A stretch of 64,000 nucleotides of DNA from Nymphaea colorata (Eukaryota > Streptophyta > Magnoliopsida > Nymphaeales > Nymphaeaceae), in the NCBI RefSeq assembly GCF_008831285.2, contig NC_045141.1, positions 8,297,353 to 8,361,352 of the forward strand. The letters run 5' to 3'. The notes under the pieces were generated by a model. The model saw only the letters and a program-made list of their open reading frames with translations, was not told where the DNA came from and did no database searches. Below, piece after piece: positions 54,283 to 64,000 of the stretch. Position numbers and translations under genes: made by a program. Each line of letters starts with the position of its first letter. Position 1 is the first letter of the stretch.

Positions 54283-54737
54283 CAGGAGCAAACATGTGTG
54301 TGTAGTATCTCAATGACACCAGAAGATTGTAGTAACCTTAATCAAATCAGACCCTACGTGCTAAAATAATAATAAAAAATTATATTCCAATAAAGACTAA
54401 CGTACTTCTCTTCAAGTGCATTAATCCTTAAAAAGATTAAGATTTTCAGTTTGACGTGACTCAGGTCCCACTGAAAGTGCAAAATATAGTGTTCTGTGTT
54501 TGAATGAGAGCGCCAAACGGAGTTTAATTTTTACCATAAATTAAGGATTCAAGTTTAATCTTTAACTTAAATTAGAATTCTTCTGAACTCGTTAAAATGA
54601 AAATATAAATATGAAAGGCTATGGCCAAATTCTGGGCACAGCCGAAATTGATCTTGGTCTTCAGGGAAGGGAAAATTTGAAAATAGAAATGTAGAACAGA
54701 TGCATGGACAGCAAAGAATATTCTCATTAATAGAAGT
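54283..54737. repeat. Direct repeat unit 1 (about 455 bp)
   Basis: Begins GAGCAAACATGTGTGTGTAG and ends near CAAAGAATATTCTCATTAAT. The second unit is at 54976-55431 and the spacer between them is about 238 bp. The pair could be an LTR pair of a small element, but no PBS, purine tract or clear TG...CA ends are seen. Confidence 0.8.
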
Positions 54738-54975
54738 GGGGATATAGAAGCTATATAATAACTAAAAAGAGTAAAAGCTTCATAATCAGTCTATCGTCTC
54801 CCCAGATTCCTTTCTATTGGTGGGGAAAGAGCATGAAAAAAAAGAGGATGGGGTGTTGGATAACCAATCACTGTAGCCTAAGTGAATTGTATGGAACGGT
54901 TAAGCCTTGGCCAACACCCGAATTGAGTGTAACCATTCAGCACCTGTGGCTGTGGACAGGTTCGGTGGTAATGAC

Positions 54976-55431
54976 TGGAGCAAACATGCGTGTGTAGTAT
55001 CTCAATCACACCTAAAGATTGCAGTAACCTTAATCAAATGAGGACCTATGTGCAAAAAATATAATAAAAAATTATATTCAATAAAGACTGATGTATTTCT
55101 CTTCATGTGCATTAACCCTTAAAAAGAAATTCAAGATTTTCAGTTTGTTATAACTCAGGTCCCACTGAAAGTGCAAGTATAGTGTTCTGTGTTTGACTAA
55201 GAGGACAGAGCGGAGTTTAATTTTTACTGTATCTTAAGTATTCAAGCCAAGTTTAATCTTTAACTCAGATTAGAATTCTTCTGAACTCATTAAAAGGAAA
55301 ATAGAAATATGAAAGGCTACGGCCAAATTATGGGCACAGCCTAAATTAATCTCAGTCTTCAAGGGAGGGGAAATTCGAAAATAGAAATGTAGAAGAGATG
55401 CCTGGACAACAAAGAATATTCTTATTAATTT
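54976..55431. repeat. Direct repeat unit 2 (about 455 bp)
   Basis: Partner of 54283-54737. The right end (CAAAGAATATTCTTATTAAT) runs directly into the minus-strand frame that starts at 55587. Confidence 0.8.
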
Positions 55432-57500
55432 AGGCTTGCTGTCTATTCCAGTCATCTCGATATCTATTCCATTCATGTTGCTCTCCATCTGAGCTATCTT
55501 CCCATTTCTGAAATCCAACTCTGCCACAACTTCATCATCGTCTTGAGGAATCACCTCGGCTTCTGGCTGCTTGCCTTTTCTCACCATATTTGCTGCGTCA
55601 AAGACCCCAAAACAGCAACAATACCACTTGATGTGACCTGCCCTTGTAGCTGCTCAAAAGAGATCAAGTTGCAGTCGCTTCCCAAGATCCATTGGGGCTA
55701 ACATGCTGAGGAAGGTTAAAAGAATAGGGATTACAAAATTTCATTCCCAAGTCGGACACAACCCCGACTGAATATATCTCTTAGGACTGATATACAAGTA
55801 GTGGCTCCCTCCCAAGTTTCAACCTACTACAAATCAAGAATGGGAATCGGAGGCTTTACAAGCATCAACGATACAAGAAGATCTCTCCCCCACTCAACAA
55901 TGACATCATCCATGCCAAACCATACATTCAATCCCTAGGTCGAGCATTCCACACCCTTCGCCCTAGGACAGTTTGACAGCTTGGGAATGTGCCCTCAGCC
56001 AGGTGAGCTTTGGAGGATTCCCGAATGGCTGCAAACCCGAAGGTTGGCTGGAAATCAAATGCACCCACCCACGCAGCTATAGGGGGTTTCGGATGTACCT
56101 TGCTGGAGCTAGTCCAGTACGCACCGAGGAAGAAGACCATGCATATCCTCGGTATTCAGCAATACTCCACAGCTCAATCGGCTACAAGTCCTCCGACGAT
56201 GGTCAATCTCCAATTCACAGGCTCCTAGTGTTTAAGACAACACTAGCAGTTTACTGTTCTTGTAAGAAACAGCTGAACAGAAAGTAATGGAGGAGGTGCG
56301 TCACCCGAATAGCACGAAACCCCAATTGTGTGATATAGATTGGGGGAAGCTATCTTCAGATTGACACTGAAGATCGCCCTTCCCCTTCAAATGGATGGTA
56401 GATTGGAATGTAGTCCACCACCAGCCTGCTACGCCTGTGATGTTCGCTTCCAGAATACAGGAGCAATCACTATATGCAATCAGAAATCTCAGATGAATGC
56501 AGGAGTGGAGATGCTTCACCAGAGATGAGATCAACCCCTACTATCTGTAATCGAATTCGGGGGATGCTGGCATCGAACGGGCGATGACGCACACCTCTTC
56601 AGGACAGCTCCTTGCTACAAGATCGAGCCCCAATAGGTTCTGCTTCCCACCTAATTCTACAGCTCGCTGCCACAACTATCAGTAGAGAGTATGGTGCTGC
56701 GAAGGAATCAAGAGCTCAAGCAGAAGATAATTCTATAGATCATCAAGCTTGAGTCATGGAGAATGCACCAGAGAATCGATTTCACCCAAGTCTGTAATAG
56801 AATTTGGGGAAATGGGCGAGAATCCCTCTCGTAGGTGTGGAACTAGCTCCCAGATGAGCGTTCCATCAAAAAATCATAAACCCGGGTACAGAGGTCCAAA
56901 AATCATGAAATTTGATCTGGAGGAATTCAAGATCTAGGGAATTAGACGCTCCAAAAATCAGGCCCAAAGTCGTTTCCAATAGGTGACTAATTGAAGCTTG
57001 AAGTTGCGCCTGGTTTTGCCTAAAATCAGCCTGTCGCAGGACTCAGGCAACGTCTGGAGCGAGTCAAATTCAAAAATTTGCCAAAATTAAACCGTAGCTC
57101 GGATTGAGCTGAAAATTGGACCAGTGATAGCTGAGATTATGATGTATGAAGGCCTAAAAATTCAGCTTCAGGGCAGCTTACAAAAGGTGAGTCATTGAGG
57201 ATTGAAATCAGCCTAGTTTCTTGTGTCACTATGAACTACGCCGCCTAATTTCGCGGGTCCGCCGTCATGATTTCGATCAGCTCCGGCGAACTATCCAAAA
57301 TAGCTCGGATTCTTCCCAAACTTCACCAGAATGATCCCCCAAGAGTTATGAAGACATCTGAGCCATTTCCCCACTCAGATCAACCTCTGATCACCGGAAT
57401 TGTGATGATTTTTGGAGATTGTTGTCACTGTCTTGGGAACAGGAATTCAACATCTGTTTCTTCATCTTCAGTCAGTTGATTCCTCGGTGTTTCATTCTGT
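55432..57500 (-). mobile_element. Possible LTR-retrotransposon 5' region
   Basis: On the minus strand an ATG at 55587 starts MVRKGKQPEAEVIPQDDDEVVAELD..., an acidic Gag-N-terminus-like frame that ends at the repeat border. The 1.9 kb upstream is non-coding, GC-richer than its surroundings and phrased like a long plant LTR plus leader. No PBS or second LTR was identified, so the call rests on style and context only. Confidence 0.3.
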
Positions 57501-59305
57501 AGCTCGTCGTAGGGGATACGCAACAATTAGACTCAGATTGGGTCAGTGAGAATCAATTCTTAAAAGAATTGAAATCCATCTAAGTCAGACGTTAGGCAAT
57601 ATGTCTAAAACAGGGATTGTTGTCACTTGAACTCGTCAGCATCTCAAATCCCTCTCAAATCCTTCGATCTCAGTCAGATTAGACCGATCAGAATGTGTTC
57701 GCATCCCACCAATTTTATTGGTTTTTGAGTGTTTCAAAAAATTGAGTTTTGTTTTGACCATCAGTACGATGATTGACCGTTTCTGCCGCCTTTACCAGGG
57801 AAAATCAATGCAAGGGCTATGTTCATCATTGATGTATTTCATTTTAACTTAAACATCCTTTTGATTCTATATGCGGTGTAGAAAATATTGAAAGTTTGAT
57901 GTTTCAAATTTTTGGAAAGACTCTTGAAGGGTTGCCTGAAAATGTGAAATGTTTCGAGGAAAAAGTGGAATTAGTAAGTATCATTTGAAAAGCTTGTGAA
58001 ATCATTTTGAAATCACTTTAGTGTTCTCTTAAGACTTTAAGTAGGTTTGAGATTTTGCTTTAATTCAGTTACCACCAAGTTAGAGCTCCATCCTATCTTG
58101 CTTAAGTTCTTTTGTAGAGATGCTTGTGATCATAAGTAAAATAAAGTGGGTGAGAATGCATGGATGCATTTATCCTATATGAATGTAAAACATTCCTACC
58201 ACAACATTTATCTAAAGTCATTCCTACCACAACATACATCTAAGGTTTTTATTGTTGTATATAAGAAGGAAAATTTTTGAAAGGGGATTGAGATTGCAGA
58301 CCATCAAGAATGACTCCAATGTTGGGTCATTACTTGGTTCGTGGTTTTAATGAAGTTGGTAAATAAAAATATCATGAGAGGAGAATGTTAAAAAGAATAC
58401 AAGAGATCAAACATTCTTATGAAAAGAAAGAGAGAGAGATAGAGAAAGACATGCATACATGTGTACATACCGTCACATATACACATATATGAAAGCTTAA
58501 GAGAAAAAGATGTATTTATTTGAAGAGAAAGAGAGATTTTAGAGGAAAAGAAAAATATCATACGTATATATGGGTATGAGAAATTTTATAAGAGAAGATA
58601 TATGTCTTGAAAAGAGGAATAAATATTTGAAAGAGAGGAAATGGAGCACATGTACATACGTATTCATGCACATATGAAAATTTATAAAATGGAAAGTGAA
58701 AGCATAGAGAGATAAAGATGGGGGGTCATCATGTTGGTATAGATGTATATAACATGTGTATACATCCATACCTTCACAAGATTAGAAATCAAGGAATAAC
58801 TTAAAATTACCAACTTCAAGTTTAATGTGGGCCGGAGGGGAGCTTGGACTCATGCAAGAGTCTAAGCTAAGTCCCTAAGGCCATGTTAGAAGGTTCCTTT
58901 TGAAAATGTTATTATTTAATTTGTTGTAAGGGATATATTTCTTCCACCGTTGGGTATGGAAGAAAACAAGCAACATAATGAGACACTCGTTAGGGTTCCT
59001 AATGGGATGATTAAGAAGGAAACGAGCGCAAAATGACATGCAAATGCATATTAACATGTGCATTTTTGTGAGGGTTTATCCCGGGTTGGACAAGTCCCAA
59101 CCTCAAAAATTAATATGAAAATAGAGAGTCCCCAAACCACACTCTCATTCCCACCATACATTCACATATAAGTAGAAAACCAAGCAACTATGCATAGATA
59201 ATATATAGACAACATTGAATGAAGAAAAGAGAGAAAGAGGATGATGGAAAGAGCAAAGTTCAATTAGGAGGGAGGACATGATGTAACTAATAAATGATAT
59301 ACCAC
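57501..59305. other. No supported feature
   Basis: AT-rich with GAGA-type runs near 58425-58450 and 58520-58560, and the phrase CATTCCTACCACAACAT repeated at 58189 and 58220. No gene recognised. Confidence 0.4.
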
Positions 59306-60275
59306 CTCATCTTTTCATGTTCCCGGTGCACTTGAGTATAGCCTCTTGACTCTAAAATAGAGATTGAAAGGTATCTCCTTTGGCCATGGGGAAATAAGGA
59401 AAAGAGGGAAATAAGGGGAAGCAAAAAAAACAACAAGAATGTGCTTATGAAAAGAAAGAACATGATTAAAATGAAAGATCCTTTCATCTTTTTATGCTCC
59501 CAATGCACTTGAGCATAGCCTATTGTCTCTAAAAAGAGATTGAGTGCTATCTCCTTTGGCCATGGAAAAATGAAGATGAGAAAATAAAGAAAGAAAGACA
59601 ATGCTATATTCAATAAAAGAGGAAACATGATTCAATCATGAAATGAAAGATCCTCTCATCTTTTCATGCTCCCAATGCACTTGAGCATAGCTTATTGTCT
59701 CTAAAAAGAGATTGAGTGTCATCTCCTTTGGCCATATGAAGATGAACACGAGAAAAGAAAATAACAAGAACAAGGCTATATTGAAGAAAGGAAATAACAA
59801 TAACAACAAGAATATATTTATGAAGGGAAAGAACAACAACAACAAGAATATATTGAAGAGAAGAAAGAGCAAGAAGATATTAATGAAGAGAAAGAACAAC
59901 AACAACAAGAATACTTGAAAGAGCATGATTTAATCATAAAATAAAATACCATCTCATCTTCTCATGATCCTGGTGCACTTGAGCATAGCCTCTTGTCTCT
60001 AAAAAGAGGTTGAGTGCTACCTCCTTTGGCCATGGGGAGATGAAGATGAGAAGAAAAAATGAAAACAACAACAAGACTAAGTTCAAGAAAAAGAAATAGC
60101 ATAATAATAATAACATATTAATGAAGAGAAAGAACAACAACAACAAGAATACTTGAGCCATTATTAAAATGCAAGATCTTTTCATCTTCTTATCCTCCCG
60201 GTGCACTTGAGCATAGCCTCTTGTCTCTATAAAGAGGTTGAGTGCTATCTCCTTTGGCCATGGGGAGATGAAAAT
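59306..60275. repeat. Five-unit interrupted tandem array
   Basis: A conserved core of about 95 bp (TCATCTTTTCATG...GTGCACTTGAGCATAGCC...CTCCTTTGGCCATGG) starts near 59306, 59482, 59654, 59952 and 60180. Spacers of AAC/AAGA-rich low complexity make the period vary (176, 172, 298, 228). Frames across it on the minus strand (for example 59287-59926) repeat the same peptide and are satellite artefacts. Confidence 0.85.
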
Positions 60276-60617
60276 GAGAAAAGGAAAAAAAAAAGAGAAA
60301 TGAGAGGAATAATGGTTACATACCTCTAATGAGAAATGACCTAACGAAGACGAACACCTTCACTTGAAGATCCCCCTTTGAGTGAAGCTTCAAGATGTTA
60401 CCTCCAAGAGGGTTGTAGCTTGCTCCAAGTTGGAGAGGAAAATGGAGAGAGGAAGATGGAGAGGGAGAGAGCTCAAGAGAAACTCTAAGTCTTCAAGTGA
60501 GAATACACTAAAGTTTTTCCCAAGGGCCAATCTTACCTAAGAGGGGGGAAAATGAGGGGTATTTATGGAATATTTTGGAGCCAAAACCCTAAATTTGAAT
60601 TTTTTGACCTAAAAAAA

Positions 60618-60960
60618 CTAAAATCACCCTCTAAAAAGAGATTTTTTTAGTCAAAAGGAAGGGCAAATGAGTCTTGTCCACCCAAAACGACTAAAATCAC
60701 CGTCTAAAAGGAGATTTTTTGGTCAAAAGGTAGGGCAAATGGGTGTTGTCCACCCAAAAAGACTAAAATCACCATCTAAAAGGAGATTTTTTGTCAAAAT
60801 GAAGGGCCCACCCAAAAAGACTAAAATTACCCTCAAAAAGGAGATTTTTTGTCAAAAAGAAGGACAAATTGGTCTTGTCCACCAAAAAGGACTAAAATCA
60901 CCCTCTAAAAGTAGATTTTTTGGTAAAAAAGAAGGGCAAATAGGTCTTGTCCATCGATAA
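60618..60960. repeat. 72 bp minisatellite, five units
   Basis: ACTAAAATCACC(C/A)TCTAAAAGGAGATTTTTTGG... recurs at 60618, 60690, 60762, 60820 and 60891. Spacing is 72, 72, 58, 71; the short unit has a 14 bp loss. Because 72 is a multiple of three, a repetitive open frame (60667-60960, LKSPSKRRFF repeats) appears, but nothing else supports translation. Confidence 0.9.
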
Positions 60961-61089
60961 AACATCATAATCTTTTAGAAAAATTTGAGGTGATTACACA
61001 ACGTCAGCATCCTCTCCACTTCTGATCGGGTAAACAGAAAGTTCTCATGGTAGAATATCCATAGAGAAGGATTTCTTACCGATTGAGAA

Positions 61090-61990
61090 GTTCCTCTGGC
61101 TGTTGACGTCTAGTTCAGAAATTCCTCAGATGAGCTACAATCTACTGCGCAACTGAGTGATCCTTCTTCCGATTCCATCCTCTAAGCACCTCGAGGATTG
61201 GAGAGCACTTGCACTGTGATCGGATCTACTTCTGCACTGTATTTAACGTCTACAGTTCTGGTAGCCTTCCCGGTTTGGCTCCTCTGGTTCTATAGGCGAT
61301 CTTCTTCTCCAGGAAAGTTTCCTTCACTGGCCAAGCTTTTGGTGCCACATTTAAGCAGCTCAAACTTTCTCACGCGGGAGAGAAAAACTTTCTTTTATTG
61401 ATTCAATTTCCAAAAGTTACAAGTTTTGGCACAGTCTCCAACTTATATGCAGTTGGACTGTCTTGGGTTTAACCCGTTGTCTCGGACTGATACGAGTACA
61501 AGACCTGACTCAATCAAATCCAAAACATAACAAATACAATGACTCGGTCTGGGTTTGAACCCAGTCGTGACGCGCTCAGGTTAGCCTGAGCTCTTGCCAA
61601 CTAAAAATGACCCGGATGCACTCTTGGTTGCACCCAGTCTTCCTTGGTCTCTTACAGCTGACGCAGTCTTTCTCTGCCCAAACCAGCAACCTCTGCTCTT
61701 CAGCCTTGCTCTAATGACCACTGACCTGACTGAACCTAGTCCCTTCCATGGAATTAGCCTCACTTCACTCAAAACGCCTTGGCCCTCCCTGTATCTTCTC
61801 TCGGTTAACCTCACAATGCCTAAAGTCAATAGCTTCAACTGATGCCGCACTGGCCATCTCCGCGCTTCCGACCATGACTACGATAGCAGCTAGTATCCCG
61901 CCTATGTCCTCGGCAGCCTCCTCGGCCACACTCGGCTGTGCTCTAGGTTGGTGCACATCAACATCAAATCAGTTAAATATGCCTTTTTGG
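61090..61990 (-). mobile_element. Ty3/gypsy-related debris in block Z'
   Basis: Shares the 28534-29170 and 29448-29650 sequence of copy 1, with two deletions relative to it. No ORF with family motifs survives. Confidence 0.55.
61551..61600 (-). other. tRNA-like pol III promoter pair, copy 2
   Basis: A-box-like TTGGCAAGAGCTCAGG (61585-61600) and B-box GGTTCAAACCC (61551-61561), with the same palindrome and spacing as copy 1. Both boxes are conserved although the bases between them differ. Confidence 0.4.
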
Positions 61991-62009
61991 TTATCTCCTC
62001 TACCTTCCA

Positions 62010-63343
62010 TTGACGGTTTCACAGATCAATATACCAAAAAAAAAATGGAGTCAGTCTCCAGTGCCAAATTATGGACTTGCACAGGTATACCAATCTCTTG
62101 GGATTTTGCACTCCTTAGCTTGGAATTCCAACTCATGTTCAATGATGAAGTATCCTAGAACTGAAAATGTAGGTGAGAAACTCCTAGAATTGGAGCAGGC
62201 ATCTACCTGCTTTGTTGAGATCCAAAATGTATTTGAAAAGGAAGCAGGTGGTGACTTCAAGCACCCTACACATAACAAGATTGACATTGGGAATTCAGAA
62301 ATTAATGTGCAGAGTCCTTTAGGTGCATCGGTCCAACATAATATAGGAGGCTTGCTGGATACCAAGCATGTGAAAGGAAGAAAGATCGATGAAACTGAAA
62401 GCAACATGATCATAAGCTCAAGAAATCTCTTTATGGTAAAAAACATGAATAATCTGGTTCATGCCAAAATGTAACACAATGGTTTGCTTCTCTAAAGGAC
62501 AATGAAGCAAGGGAATCAAGCAAGCCTTCTGGATCTTCTGCACGTGAACAGAGGCCTTCTATGTTGCAACAGGAAAATCCTTCCAGCTTTCATGCTGGAC
62601 TGGACTTTTCTAAAGAGGCAAAAAAATCAGGCCACCATGGCAACGCATCGCACCGAAGGATGGGCAAGAAATCAGTCTATCCTTTCTGGATATTGGCCAA
62701 GGATCCAGCAGCAATCTGGGGCTTCAGAAAATATCAGGAGAATATCCACTTCTACGTAGTTTGAGAATTGTACCATAAAGCATATTTGCTTGGCGTGATT
62801 GATTCACTCCAAAATTTGCACTTGATTTGTTGATATTATAGTGAATCCAAGTCCTCCATGTGATCCTTGACCTTTCGTAAGCTCAAATTCTATCATCACC
62901 CCTTGATCTGAGAAAACATTGAGTTCTAGTGATGCAGGTCGGATAGGGCGCCTGGTGCTGCCAAAAAAATGTGTAGAGGTATGTTACTGAAATTTTTGTT
63001 GTCGACTTTTCTGAAACTAAGACCATGTTAGACTTTTTCATCCTCTTATTTTTCCATATACTAGAGTGTCTAACTTGATTAGAGCTGCTTTTTTCCTTGG
63101 CCTTCCTTCAATTAAATTTGGTTTTTGGTACACTCATATGCTTGATTCTTATGCAATTCTTAATCTTGAATAGACATACTTCTCAGCAATTTCTCATCCT
63201 GAAGGACTGCCTCTTAGGATTCAGGGTGAGGAAAGGATTGGGTATTTCAATTTCGATTTTGGCCAAATAATAACAGTAGGATGTATGTATTGGAAGGTGT
63301 AACATCATCATTCAGTCAAAGCAACAGCAAGCTGGTGCAATAG
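62010..63343 (+). pseudogene. VAL/HSI2-type B3 repressor fragment, copy 2
   Basis: The pre-B3 frame is longer and cleaner than in copy 1: 62010-62474 is open for 154 codons (INIPKKKWSQSPVPNYG..., ending in HAKM then TAA). The B3 start exon, ending at 62978 before GTATGT, keeps the canonical SDAGRIGRLVLPKKC, unlike copy 1. The next exon (63174-63343) has EGLPLRIQ, then loses four bases where copy 1 reads DANGK, shifting the frame. [15 protein letters not shown] is retained further on, including the Trp codon that is broken in copy 1. The frame change after GVT is shared by both copies. RI(SS)SQELQ is disrupted by indels around 62705. Confidence 0.82.
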
Positions 63344-63680
63344 GTAATGTGTGCAGCCTGGTCCTTTCTTCTTGCTTGTGCATGCAATGCTTGGCACGCA
63401 AATAATTAAGAAGCCTCTCAATCATCCTTGTGTGTCTCTTTAAATTTACACTTTCCGAAGTTGAGTTACCTTTTTTTGCATATAAATCAGCAAATGATTG
63501 TGATTTCTGTTCAAGTCATCCAAACTTCACGGATTGACAAAGCTTTCTACCAGACATAGCACTACTGTTTTTGAGTAGTATCCCATTTAATATAAGGCAA
63601 CTGGTGTTATGTTATTATAGGTCATACTGGAATGTAGTATTATGATCAGAACCGGTTCATAGCCCTATAACCATGTTATT

Positions 63681-63709
63681 TGGTCATAACTGTATAGGAG
63701 TTATGACCA
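63681..63709. other. Perfect 11 bp hairpin
   Basis: TGGTCATAACT at 63681-63691 and its exact reverse complement at 63699-63709 flank a 7-base loop. The homologous place in block Z (about 31848-31855) lacks it. Confidence 0.7.
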
Positions 63710-63870
63710 TATATATACTTATATGTGGTGGGCTGTATAAGTAATTGTACCCTATTTAGTACATATTTAGTTGAGTTTGGTTTCTAGCTAGACATACGAT
63801 AAGTTGGGATGATGTGGATGAGCAATAAGGGAACTAAGAGAGAACATGGGTAAGCACGTGATTTTATTTT

Positions 63871-64000
63871 TGTGTGTGTCAAAGTGGATATGGATGTACA
63901 ACAAGTCAAGCGAACTCAAGCTCATCTCAAACTCAGTGAACCTCGACTCATTTGCTAAAAGAGTCCATTTCCGGCATATAAACAAATTCAGTTCAAGTTA
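63871..64000. repeat. Dispersed repeat, copy 2 (runs off the window)
   Basis: Aligns with 48468-48620, starting GTGTGTCAAAGTGGATATGG. It begins at the end of Z' homology, so an element insertion or the repeat itself may have set the border. Confidence 0.75.

Larger units (their letters stand above)
61090..63869. repeat. Segmental duplication block Z', copy 2
   Basis: Counterpart of 28534-32038 with a shortened gypsy section. The right border is followed immediately by the dispersed repeat at 63871. Confidence 0.9.

Noticed and set aside
59287-60206. Leu/Phe-rich minus-strand frames that look like membrane proteins
   Set aside because: They are reverse translations of AAC/AAGA-rich spacers in a tandem array and repeat the same peptide.
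60667-60960. Repetitive basic protein
   Set aside because: A by-product of a 72 bp minisatellite; one unit breaks the frame periodicity.

Overview
The window looks like nuclear DNA of a flowering plant. It is AT-rich, its gene remnants are split by introns with GT/AG borders, and it holds plant-type Ty1/copia and Ty3/gypsy debris, a miniature LTR element (TRIM) and long AT and GA microsatellites. The recognisable gene remnants belong to land-plant families: a JMJ14/JMJ18-type histone demethylase, a VAL/HSI2-type B3 repressor and the plant LacZ-like GH2 beta-galactosidase. I see no gene that is clearly intact from start to stop. The window is best read as a duplicated, transposon-rich gene graveyard.

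The main architecture is three block pairs in the order X-Y-Z-Y'-X'-Z'. X (1-3593) pairs with X' (50121-53704). Y (about 18320-28433) pairs with Y' (about 33726-42803). Z (28534-32038) pairs with Z' (61090-63869). All are direct repeats on the same strand. They are highly similar by eye and differ by point changes and by discrete insertions and deletions. A scaffold gap of exactly 100 N (28434-28533) lies at the Y/Z junction, so that adjacency is not proven.

Between and inside the blocks, from left to right: 4408-4648 is an unidentified exon-like ORF. 7862-8750 is a simple-repeat-rich stretch with possible terminal inverted repeats. 10187-13209 (minus) is a decayed C-terminal half of a KDM5-like JmjC demethylase. 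14040-14870 (minus) is a decayed copia integrase. 16470-18355 (minus) is a gypsy gag-protease remnant ending at block Y. Y and Y' each carry one GH2 exon, a 1.2 kb AT satellite, a second gypsy gag/protease relic and a copia RT/RNase H/3' LTR tail. Only Y holds a 459 bp TRIM; Y' keeps the empty site. Z and Z' each carry gypsy debris followed by VAL-type B3 exons with independent frameshifts. 46435-47990 is another dead copia element. 54283-57500 holds a direct-repeat pair and the 5' part of an unidentified element. 59306-60960 contains two tandem-repeat arrays.

Nothing suggests that the genes act together as a pathway. The common thread is duplication, element insertion and independent decay of chromatin-regulator and beta-galactosidase fragments. 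The sequence gives relative ages: the gypsy relic and copia tail predate the Y duplication, the TRIM postdates it, and B3 decay continued after the Z duplication.
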